NCBI GenBank assembly: GCA_021802585.1
Contig: JAJZRQ010000018.1
Coordinates: 1-40,727 of the forward strand
Direction of reading: 5' to 3'
Length of the DNA stretch: 40,727 nucleotides
Source: Chloroflexota bacterium
GTDB lineage: Bacteria > Chloroflexota > Limnocylindria > Limnocylindrales > CSP1-4
Part shown: positions 32,308 through 38,893 of the stretch, piece after piece
How the letters are laid out: each line of letters starts with the position of its first letter
Position numbering within the stretch: position 1 is the first letter of the stretch
Notes under the pieces: model-generated
Databases searched by the model: none
What the model was told of the DNA's origin: nothing
Seen by the model: only the letters and a program-made list of their open reading frames with translations
Translations under genes and position numbers: made by a program

Positions 32308-32435
32308 TCAGGGCGCGACGATGATCGTGATGGCCCTGCTCGAGCGGTCGTTGAACGTGGCGATGGCGCGGGCGTGCTGGGCCAGGCTGAGGCGATGGGT
32401 CGTCACGAGACGAGCGCCTCCATGGTCTCGGGCAC
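32308..32435 (-). pseudogene. Relic of the zinc dehydrogenase gene with the middle deleted
   Basis: Reading the minus strand, 32435-32411 repeats the first ~26 bases of the dehydrogenase at 28140 (GTGCCCGAGACCATGGAGGC...), then jumps directly into the last ~100 bases of that gene (GTGACGACCCATCGC...CGCGCCCTGA). By eye the second block is about 90% identical to 29097-29195. Roughly 930 bp are missing at the join and the two parts are in different frames, so no protein is possible beyond about ten residues. The relic is in opposite orientation to the intact gene, about 3.1 kb away. The track ORF 32308-32817 is a shadow except for its VTTHRLSLAQHARAIATFN tail. Confidence 0.85.
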
Positions 32436-32516
32436 GGCGGGCCTCCCGGGCGAGGGTGGGGCGGAGAAGCAGGCCCGCGCCGGCGGGGGCCGGCTCGGGC
32501 AGCGACGCGGGCGGCG

Positions 32517-33449
32517 TCAGGCGCCGGAGATCGCCCCCGTGAGCTTGTCGTAGAGCGAGGCGGCGTTGAGGTTCTGGATGTAGTCGAGCATGTAGCCCTG
32601 GCCGATGTCGACGGGCCCGAAGCGGTCCCGGAAGTCGATCCGGGCGATCGTCTCGTCGCGCGACCACCCGTTCGCGACGGCGGTGGCCACCGCCGCCTTC
32701 CACTCCATGAGGTGGGAGCGCTGGACGTCGAGGTACGACTTCGCGACGACCGGCCCGTGGCCGGGCACGATCCAGTCGACGTCGAGGGTCCGGATCCGCT
32801 CGAGCGCCGCGAGCCACTGCTCGACGTCGGAGGTCATGAGCCAGGTCTGGCAGCCGGAGAAGATCGTGTCCCCGGTGAAGACGACCCGCTCCTCGGGGAC
32901 GTGGACGGCGATCTGCCCGGGCGTGTGGCCCGGCGTGTGGAGCAGGTTGAACGTGTGGTCGCCGACGCGGAGGGTGAGGTCGCCGGTGAAGACGATCCGG
33001 CCCTTGTTCGGGTCGCGGTCGTACTCCGCGCGGTCGGGCCAGAGGGCGACGCCCTCCGGGTCGTCGAGGTCGGTGCCCTTCGCGTTGTCCCCGGGCACGG
33101 ACTCGTACGCGTACGCGAAGGGGTCGAGCTCGGGGAAGACGACCATGAACCGGTCGTAGACGCCCTGGTGGTGGACGACCGTGCCAGCGCCCCGGAAGTA
33201 GTAGTTCCCGAAGATGTGGTCGACGTGGTGCTCGGTGTTGATGACGTAGCGGATCGGGCCCCGCGACTCGGCGAGGGCCCGCATCGCGACGGCCTTCGTC
33301 GGGAGCTGCGGCGTGTCGATGACGACGACGCCGTCCGACGTCGTGACGAAGCTCGGGTTGCAGCCCCGGAGCTTCGTGTTCGTGAAGACGTTCGACGTCA
33401 CCGGCTCCATCGCGATCGAGCCGGGCCGGGTGGCGGGGGAGGTGGTCAC
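32517..33449 (-). CDS. MBL-fold metallo-hydrolase
   Basis: A 310-residue metallo-beta-lactamase-fold hydrolase. Metal motifs are NTEHHVDHIFG (Glu in place of the first His of H-x-H-x-D-H), LLHTPGHTPGQ, VVFTGDTIF and VPGHGPV. Proteins of this kind cleave thioesters, lactones, phosphodiesters or sulfatides. The GTG start at 33449 has GGAGAGG upstream and follows the SDR gene by 15 bp in the same operon under site E. Glu for the first His is seen in other MBL groups, so it may still be active. Confidence 0.87.
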   Translation of the reverse strand: MTTSPATRPGSIAMEPVTSNVFTNTKLRGCNPSFVTTSDGVVVIDTPQLPTKAVAMRALAESRGPIRYVINTEHHVDHIFGNYYFRGAGTVVHHQGVYDRFMVVFPELDPFAYAYESVPGDNAKGTDLDDPEGVALWPDRAEYDRDPNKGRIVFTGDLTLRVGDHTFNLLHTPGHTPGQIAVHVPEERVVFTGDTIFSGCQTWLMTSDVEQWLAALERIRTLDVDWIVPGHGPVVAKSYLDVQRSHLMEWKAAVATAVANGWSRDETIARIDFRDRFGPVDIGQGYMLDYIQNLNAASLYDKLTGAISGA

Positions 33450-33464
33450 GGCGGTCCTCTCCGG

Positions 33465-34250
33465 CTACTGGGTCGCGGTGAGGCCGCCGTCGATCCCGAG
33501 GATCTGCCCGGTGACGAACGACGAGGCCGCGGAGCAGAAGAAGATCGCCGCGCCGGTGAGGTCATCCGTGCCGCCGACCCGGCCGAGCGGGATCCGGCCC
33601 ACGATCCCGGCCTTGAACGCCGGGTCGTCGAGGAGCATCGCCACCTGCGGCGTGTCGACGAACGTCGGGGCGATCGCGTTCACGGTGATCCCGTGCTTCG
33701 CCCACTCCGTCGCCCACTGGCGCGTCAGCGAGCTGATCGCGCCCTTCGCTGCGACGTAGGCCGAGTACCCGGCGTTGATCCCGAGGGTCGCCCGGACCGA
33801 GGAGATGTTGAGGACCCGCCCGCCGTGGCCGGCGGCGATCATCGCCTTCACCGCCGCCTGGGTCGCGAGGAGCGTGCTCCGGAGGTTGAGCTCCATGATC
33901 CAGTCCCAGGCGTCGCGCGGGTAGGCCTCGGCGTCGAAGAGGACCCGGCCGGCGCCGCCACCCACCGCGTTGACGATGATGTCGAGGCGCCCGAAGCGCT
34001 CGACCGTCGCCGCGACGGCCCGCTCGCAGTCGGCCTCGTTCGTCACGTCCGCCCCGAGGGCGAGGACGTCGCCGCCGGCTGCCCGGATCGGCGCCGCGGC
34101 GGCCTCGGCCTTCTCCTCTGTCTGGTCGACGATCGCAACGCGCGCGCCCGCCCCGACGAGCGCCTTCGCCATCGCCGAGCCGATCGCACCGCCGCCCCCG
34201 GGGATGATGGCGACGCGACCGTCGAGGCTGAAGACATCGAGCTGGCTCAT
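33465..34250 (-). CDS. Short-chain dehydrogenase/reductase
   Basis: A 261-residue SDR. The cofactor loop reads PGGGGAIGSAMAKAL (Gly-rich, T replaced by P), followed by ADVTNEADC, NAVGGG in the NNAG position, the catalytic Ser in LNISSV and YVAAK. The C terminus FVTGQILGIDGGLTATQ is classic. The ATG at 34250 has GGAGGGAG upstream; the track start at 34367 lies within the operator. First gene of the SDR-MBL operon. It probably interconverts an alcohol and a ketone, acting with the MBL enzyme on a shared intermediate. Confidence 0.88.
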   Translation of the reverse strand: MSQLDVFSLDGRVAIIPGGGGAIGSAMAKALVGAGARVAIVDQTEEKAEAAAAPIRAAGGDVLALGADVTNEADCERAVAATVERFGRLDIIVNAVGGGAGRVLFDAEAYPRDAWDWIMELNLRSTLLATQAAVKAMIAAGHGGRVLNISSVRATLGINAGYSAYVAAKGAISSLTRQWATEWAKHGITVNAIAPTFVDTPQVAMLLDDPAFKAGIVGRIPLGRVGGTDDLTGAAIFFCSAASSFVTGQILGIDGGLTATQ

Positions 34251-34366
34251 GCGCTCCCTCCCGGGCCGGGTCGGCCCGGCGTCCGTCATCGTGTCGTCCG
34301 GCCCGCGGAACCGCGACCGGCGGGGGTCGGAACGCCGTCGGCCGTCGCCGACCGCGCGACGTTTCA

Positions 34367-34405
34367 TCGATTATCGAGAATACGCCACCTCGCGAACGTG
34401 GTCAA
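34367..34405 (-). promoter_or_regulatory. Promoter and TCGATAATCGA operator of the SDR-MBL operon (site E)
   Basis: On the minus strand TTGACC (34405-34400), 17 bp, TATTCT (34382-34377), then the operator from the last -10 base (34377-34367). This is the same arrangement as site B. The remainder of 34251-34521 holds no gene. Confidence 0.75.
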
Positions 34406-34509
34406 CGACGCCGCCCGCCCACTGTCGGAGCCGCCCGCCCGCTCGGCGCGGCCCCCGCGCGGCGAGGGCATCCCGCTCGGCGGGGCCGGCGCACGGTCGC
34501 CGGACCCCG

Positions 34510-34515
34510 TACCCT
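34510..34515 (+). promoter_or_regulatory. -10 box of a probably leaderless cinA transcript
   Basis: TACCCT ends six bases before the cinA ATG and no ribosome site is present. The same spacing is seen before the ORFs at 36074 (CAGAAT) and 38894 (TATCCT). Confidence 0.45.
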
Positions 34516-34521
34516 CTCGCC

Positions 34522-35760
34522 ATGACGACCCCCACGGACCCGCTCGGGGCCGGGCCCCGGCGCCCGCTCCGGACCGCCGAGCTCCTTGCCGTCGGCAGTG
34601 AGCTCACCGCGGGCGAGACGCGGGACACGAATGGCGGCGAGCTGGCCCGTTCGCTCGCCGTCCGAGGGGTCGGCATCCGCCGGATCATCGCGCTTCCCGA
34701 CGACCTGGCGCTCGTCACGGCCGCCGTCGCGGAGGCGCTCGCGAGCGTCGACCTCGTCGTGACGACCGGCGGCCTCGGTCCGACCCCCGACGACCTGACC
34801 CGCGAGGCCGTCGCCGCGGCGGTCGGGGAGGCGCCGGCGGTCGACGCCGCGCTCGAGGCCTGGCTCCGCGACCTCTTCGCCCGTCGCGGGGCCCGGCTAC
34901 CGGAGTTCAACCTCAAGCAGGCCTGGCGCATCCCGTCGGCGACGGCGATCCCGAACCCGAACGGCACGGCCCCGGGATGGTGGGTCGACCGCCCCGACGG
35001 GCGGGTCGCCGTCCTCCTGCCAGGCCCGCCGCGCGAGATGCGGCCGATGTGGCGCGACTGGGTCGTCCCGCGCCTCTCCGCGCGGGGACTCGGCGACGGG
35101 CGCCTCGTCCGGACGCTCCGCACGTACGGGATCGGCGAGTCGAGCGTGGCCGAGATCCTCGGCGAGCCGATGCTCCGGGCCGCGAACCCGATCGTCGCGA
35201 CGTACGCCCGCGCCGACTGGCTCGACGTCCGGATCTCGGCGGTCGACGAGCGCGACGCCGGGGACCGGGTGACCCGGCCCGCGGCCGAGGTGCTCGAGGT
35301 TGCGACCGCGGACGTCCGGGCGCGGCTCGAGGGGTTCGTCCGCGCCGAGGGCGAGACAAGCTGGGCGGACCTCGTCGCGGGGGCGGCCGAGCGGGCCGGC
35401 GTGCGGATCGCGATCATCGAGCTCGGCACGGGCGGGGCGCTCGGCGACCTCCTCGCCGAGGTCGCGGCCGTCGAGCGGGATGTCGCGTACGGGCCGCGGA
35501 CGACCCCCGACCCGTCGACGTGGCCCGCGGAGGCTGAGGCTGAGGCGGTGGCGCGGGACGCCCGCGTCGAGGTCGGGCTTGCCCTCGCGGCCCATGACGA
35601 CGGGACGCAGACGGTCCTCCGCGCCGCGGTCGCGGCCCCGCGGGCCGGATGGGCGCGGACGCTCGACCTCCGCCTCTTCCCGCGCGGGCCTCATGGGCGG
35701 TTCCGGGCCGGGGTCGCCGCCGCCGCGTTCCTCGTCGAGGTCCTCGGCGCCGAGCCCTGA
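34522..35760 (+). CDS. cinA: CinA-like protein with a degenerate amidase domain
   Basis: A 412-residue CinA-family protein. The N-terminal molybdopterin-binding-like (ADP-ribose pyrophosphatase in characterised CinA) domain is clear: AELLAVGSELTAGETRDTNG, VVTTGGLGPTPDDLTREAVA and LLPGPPREMRPMW. The C-terminal domain aligns with the nicotinamide-nucleotide amidase region but the usual A-E-S-C-T-G-G motif is IELGTGGALGDLLAE, so the catalytic Ser is missing and deamidase activity is unlikely. The ATG at 34522 removes a 184-codon shadow extension of the track ORF. A TACCCT box six bases upstream suggests leaderless translation. Not linked to the operator regulon. Confidence 0.85.
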   Translation: MTTPTDPLGAGPRRPLRTAELLAVGSELTAGETRDTNGGELARSLAVRGVGIRRIIALPDDLALVTAAVAEALASVDLVVTTGGLGPTPDDLTREAVAAAVGEAPAVDAALEAWLRDLFARRGARLPEFNLKQAWRIPSATAIPNPNGTAPGWWVDRPDGRVAVLLPGPPREMRPMWRDWVVPRLSARGLGDGRLVRTLRTYGIGESSVAEILGEPMLRAANPIVATYARADWLDVRISAVDERDAGDRVTRPAAEVLEVATADVRARLEGFVRAEGETSWADLVAGAAERAGVRIAIIELGTGGALGDLLAEVAAVERDVAYGPRTTPDPSTWPAEAEAEAVARDARVEVGLALAAHDDGTQTVLRAAVAAPRAGWARTLDLRLFPRGPHGRFRAGVAAAAFLVEVLGAEP

Positions 35761-36073
35761 GGGGGCCCCCCGGCCCCGGCGCCGCGTCCCGGACATGGCA
35801 GCGCCCCCGGTCAGGGTGGGGGAGACCGAGGGCGCTGCAATAGTGGCGCACCGGGGAGGGGGGGTCGACCGATGCGCCTTGCCCGAAGGATCGCCGACGC
35901 CGCAACCGGCGCCGAAGGGCCGTTCGGCCCCTCGTGGGGGGCCGTTGCGACCCCGGCCGCCAGAGGGCCCGGCGGGCGGCGAGCCGCGGGCAGCCGGGCC
36001 GGGTGGAGGGGCCCGCCGGGGGCACCGGCCGGGCGTGCCCGCGGCGTCGCCCCCGGCGCGGCAGAATCCGAGG
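35761..36073. other. Intergenic region with two hairpins, no gene
   Basis: After the cinA stop comes a strong hairpin (annotated separately), a second weaker one with GGCGCA/TGCGCC arms around 35845-35878, and a GGGCCG-TT-CGGCCC element near 35918. ORFs across it are GC-driven shadows. It may hold terminators and the promoter for the downstream HAD gene. Confidence 0.5.
35798..35838 (+). terminator. Long hairpin after cinA
   Basis: GCAGCGCCC/GGGCGCTGC outer arms (nine perfect pairs), a one-base mismatch, then CGGTC/GACCG. It lies 37 bases after the cinA stop and is followed by AATAG rather than a T tract. Confidence 0.55.
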
Positions 36074-36781
36074 ATGTCCACCCCATCTGCTCCTCCGCCG
36101 CCGCGCGCGGCACGCGCAAGCGCCGCCCCGGCGGCGTCCCCGCGCGTGGCCGCGGTCGTCTTCGACCTCGGCGGGGTCCTCATCGACTGGGACCCGCGCC
36201 ACCTCTACCGCACGCTGTTCGCCGGCGACGAGCCCGCGATGGAGGCGTTCCTCGGCACCGTGTGCACGCCCGAGTGGAACGCCCGGCTCGACGCCGGCGC
36301 GTCGTGGCCGGACGCCGTCGCCGAGCTTGCCCGCCGGTTCCCGGCGGAGCGCGACCGGATCGTCGCCTACTGGGAACGGTGGCCGGAGATGCTCGGCGGC
36401 GCGATCGAGGGCAGCGTCGAGATCCTCGCCGACCTCCGCGCGGCGGGCGTGCCCGTCTACGCCCTCAGCAACTGGTCGGCCGCCACGTTCGCGATCACCC
36501 GCGAGCGCTTTCCGTTCCTCGACTGGTTCGCGGGGATCGTCATCTCGGGCGAGGAGGGGATCGCGAAGCCGGACCCGCGCCTCTTCGAGATCCTCCTCGA
36601 CCGCTACGGGCTCGACCCCCGGGCCGTCGCCTACGTCGACGACCGCGCCGACAACGTCGCCGTCGCCGCCCGCCTCGGGATGCGCGCGGTCCGCTTCGAC
36701 GGGCCCCCTGCCCTGCGCGCTGCGCTCGCCGGCCTCGGCGTCCCGGGGGAGGGGCCGGGCGGAGCTCGGGCCCGGCGATAG
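36074..36781 (+). CDS. HAD-superfamily hydrolase
   Basis: A 235-residue HAD phosphatase-like hydrolase. Motif I VVFDLGGVLIDWDP (nucleophile Asp; second Asp replaced by Gly as in the epoxide-hydrolase/dehalogenase-like subgroup), motif II ALSNWSA, motif III GIAKPDPRLFE and motif IV AYVDDRADN. The first ~25 residues are Pro/Ala-rich. The ATG at 36074 is preceded by CAGAAT with a six-base gap and no ribosome site, so it may be leaderless. Substrate not predictable. Confidence 0.85.
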   Translation: MSTPSAPPPPRAARASAAPAASPRVAAVVFDLGGVLIDWDPRHLYRTLFAGDEPAMEAFLGTVCTPEWNARLDAGASWPDAVAELARRFPAERDRIVAYWERWPEMLGGAIEGSVEILADLRAAGVPVYALSNWSAATFAITRERFPFLDWFAGIVISGEEGIAKPDPRLFEILLDRYGLDPRAVAYVDDRADNVAVAARLGMRAVRFDGPPALRAALAGLGVPGEGPGGARARR

Positions 36782-36790
36782 ACGCCGGCC

Positions 36791-36830
36791 CTGCCGCTCA
36801 GACCCCGGCCCTGCCGCTCAGACCCCGGCG
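36791..36830. repeat. 20-bp tandem repeat across the pirin stop codon
   Basis: CTGCCGCTCAGACCCCGGCC occurs twice head to tail with one difference at the last base. The second copy contains the pirin stop and last codons, the first copy is the duplicate just beyond. It points to a recent slippage duplication. Confidence 0.85.
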
Positions 36831-37840
36831 GCCCCCTCGTCGGCGAGCCGCGACTCGACGACGGTCGTCGGCGTGTGGTGGACGGCGGTGATCGCAGGGA
36901 TGCTCCCGAGCCGCCCCGCTCGATAGTCCTCGAAGGCCTGGATCACCTCGGCCCGGGTGTTCATGACGAACGGGCCCATCCACGCGACCGGCTCCCGGAT
37001 CGGGCGCCCGCCGAGGAGGAGGACCTCGAGTCTCGGGCTGCGGCTCTCCTGGAGCGGCGCCGCGGCGATCATCAGCGCGTCGCCCGGGCCGAAGACCGCG
37101 AGCTGGCCGGCCTGGACCGGGCGCCGCTCGCGGCCGACGCTCCCGTGGCCGGCGAGGACGTAGGCGAGGGCGTTGTCGTCGGCGCGCCAGGGGACCGCAA
37201 GGCGGGCGCCGGGGCTCAGCGTCGCGTGGACGAGCGTCATCGGTGTGTACGTGGAGCCCGGGCCGGCATGCCCCGCGACCTCGCCGGCGATGACCCGCAC
37301 GAGCGCGCCGCCGTCGCTCGACGAGACGAGCGCGACCTCGCGCGCCCGGAGGTCCTGGTAGCGCGGCGGCGACCACTTCAGCGCGCGGGGCAGGTTCACC
37401 CACAGCTGGATCCCGTGGAAGAGCCCGCCGCTCACGACGAGCGCCTCGGGCGGCTTCTCGATGTGGAGGATCCCGGCGCCGGCGGTCATCCACTGCGTGT
37501 CGCCGTTCGTGATCACTCCGCCGCCCCCGTTCGAGTCGCTGTGCTCGAACGTGCCGTCCATCATGTACGTCACGGTCTCGAAGCCCCGGTGCGGGTGCCA
37601 CGGGGTTCCCTTCGGCTCGCCGGGCGCGTACTCGACCTCGCCCATCTGGTCCATGTGGACGAACGGGTCGAGGTCGGCGAGGTCGACGCCGGCGAACGCG
37701 CGACGGACGGGGAACCCCTCGCCCTCGAGGCCGCGCGGGGCGCTCGTCACCGTCCGCACCGGGCGCTGGCGCGCCGCGATGGGGTCCGGGTCGGGGATCC
37801 GGGGGAGGACGGTGATGTCGTCGACGGTGATGGCGGGCAT
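36818..37840 (-). CDS. Pirin-family protein
   Basis: A 340-residue bicupin of the pirin family. Metal ligands lie in WHPHRGFETVTYMMDG and HSDSNGGGGVI, then the usual pirin run MTAGAGILHIEKP and FHGIQLWVNLP. The C-terminal cupin (VPWRADDNALAYVLAGHG, FGPGDAL) is also complete. Bacterial pirins act as quercetinase-like oxygenases or as iron-dependent cofactors of other enzymes. The ATG at 37840 begins the conserved region; the track ORF extends through the helicase region as a shadow. It has its own promoter with a 20-bp palindrome, and the function here is unknown. Confidence 0.9.
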   Translation of the reverse strand: MPAITVDDITVLPRIPDPDPIAARQRPVRTVTSAPRGLEGEGFPVRRAFAGVDLADLDPFVHMDQMGEVEYAPGEPKGTPWHPHRGFETVTYMMDGTFEHSDSNGGGGVITNGDTQWMTAGAGILHIEKPPEALVVSGGLFHGIQLWVNLPRALKWSPPRYQDLRAREVALVSSSDGGALVRVIAGEVAGHAGPGSTYTPMTLVHATLSPGARLAVPWRADDNALAYVLAGHGSVGRERRPVQAGQLAVFGPGDALMIAAAPLQESRSPRLEVLLLGGRPIREPVAWMGPFVMNTRAEVIQAFEDYRAGRLGSIPAITAVHHTPTTVVESRLADEGAAGV

Positions 37841-37894
37841 GGCCGGCTCAGTCCTGGTGCTCGACGCCGCACCATGGCGGCGCGCTTCGGGTGG

Positions 37895-37923
37895 ATAGTT
37901 GCATACGCAACTATTGGCGTCAA
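37895..37923 (-). promoter_or_regulatory. Pirin promoter with a MarR-like palindrome
   Basis: TTGACG (minus, 37923-37918), 17 bp and AACTAT (37900-37895) overlap the perfect inverted repeat ATAGTTGC-GTAT-GCAACTAT (37895-37914). This form is typical of operators read by MarR- or HxlR-type redox/xenobiotic sensors. No such regulator gene is in the window. Confidence 0.6.
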
Positions 37924-38080
37924 GCGAGGGAGCGGTGCCGGCCCCGGCCCGCCCGCGGATCGGGGCCGCCGGCTCGGGACCACACCGGTCGACCCGCGCC
38001 CGGGGTGGTAGGCTCGGGCCGCCGGGAGGCCCCGACGAGCGGGGGGCGCCGCGAGCCGCGCAGGGAGGAGGATCCGCGCC

Positions 38081-38782
38081 ATGGCCGTCGACTTCGGGCG
38101 CGTCGAGGTGCTCACCTTCGACTGCTACGGGACCCTCATCGACTGGGAGGCCGGGATCCTCGCGGGCCTCCGCCGCGTCCTCGACGCGCGCGGCGTCGCG
38201 GCCGCCGACGAGGACCTCCTCGCGCGGTACGCCCGCCACGAGGCGGTGATCGAGGCGGGCCCGTACCGCCGGTATCGCGACGTCCTCGCCGACGCGCTCC
38301 GCGGCGTCGCGGCGGAGCTCGGCGTGGAGCCGAGCGCGGCGGAGGCCGCCGCGTTCGGGGACTCCGTGGGGGAGTGGCCGGCGTTCCCCGACTCGGCCGA
38401 CGCGCTCGCACGCCTCGCGGACCGCTACCGGCTCGCGGTGATCACGAACTGCGACGACGATCTGTTCGCCGCCTCGAACCGTCGGCTGGGAGTGACCTTC
38501 GACGCCGTCATCACCGCCGAGCAGGTCGGGAGCTACAAGCCGAGTCGCCGGAACTTCGAGCTCGCGCTCCAGCGGATCGGGGTGCCCCGTGAACGGATCC
38601 TCCACGTCGCCCAGAGCCTCTTCCACGACCACGTCCCGGCGCAGGAGCTCGGACTCACCACCGCCTGGATCGACCGGCGGCGGGGCCGGCCGGGGAGCGG
38701 CGCGACCCCGCCCGCAGCCGCCACCCCCGACCTCGCCGTGCCCGACATGGCGACGTTCGCCGACCTCGCGACGCGCTGGTAG
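38081..38782 (+). CDS. HAD-superfamily hydrolase, haloacid dehalogenase type II-like
   Basis: A 233-residue HAD protein. Motif I is TFDCYGTLIDWE, characteristic of the L-2-haloacid dehalogenase type II group; motif II ITNCDDD, motif III SYKPSRRNFE and a late HVAQSLFHDH that stands in the place of the loop 4 Asp/Asn region. AGGGAGGAGG precedes the ATG and a TAGGCT -10-like box lies at 38009-38014. It may be a dehalogenase or a general phosphatase; the Ser/Asn/His pattern SLFHD is typical of the type II group. It stands alone upstream of the helicase gene. Confidence 0.86.
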   Translation: MAVDFGRVEVLTFDCYGTLIDWEAGILAGLRRVLDARGVAAADEDLLARYARHEAVIEAGPYRRYRDVLADALRGVAAELGVEPSAAEAAAFGDSVGEWPAFPDSADALARLADRYRLAVITNCDDDLFAASNRRLGVTFDAVITAEQVGSYKPSRRNFELALQRIGVPRERILHVAQSLFHDHVPAQELGLTTAWIDRRRGRPGSGATPPAAATPDLAVPDMATFADLATRW

Positions 38783-38792
38783 GCGGGCCGCC

Positions 38793-38882
38793 CACGCGGC
38801 GCGCCGTGGAGCCGGTCGCCCCCGGGTCGCGCCGCGGAGCCGCCCCCGCCCGTGCCGCACGAGGTGGCACGCGGCGCGCCGT
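38793..38882. repeat. Direct 15-bp repeat upstream of the helicase
   Basis: CACGCGGCGCGCCGT occurs at 38793-38807 and 38868-38882, 75 bp apart. The core GGCGCGCC is palindromic. The second copy adjoins the TATCCT box. Confidence 0.6.
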
Positions 38883-38893
38883 ATCCTCGGTGG

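Noticed and set aside
32308-32817. A 169-residue minus-strand protein
   Set aside because: Its N-terminal part is a shadow of the MBL gene. Only the last part matches the dehydrogenase C terminus and it belongs to the deleted relic.
35798-35878. A riboswitch or structured regulatory RNA
   Set aside because: The hairpins are G-rich and lie after cinA; no known riboswitch core is recognisable, so terminator is the simpler reading.
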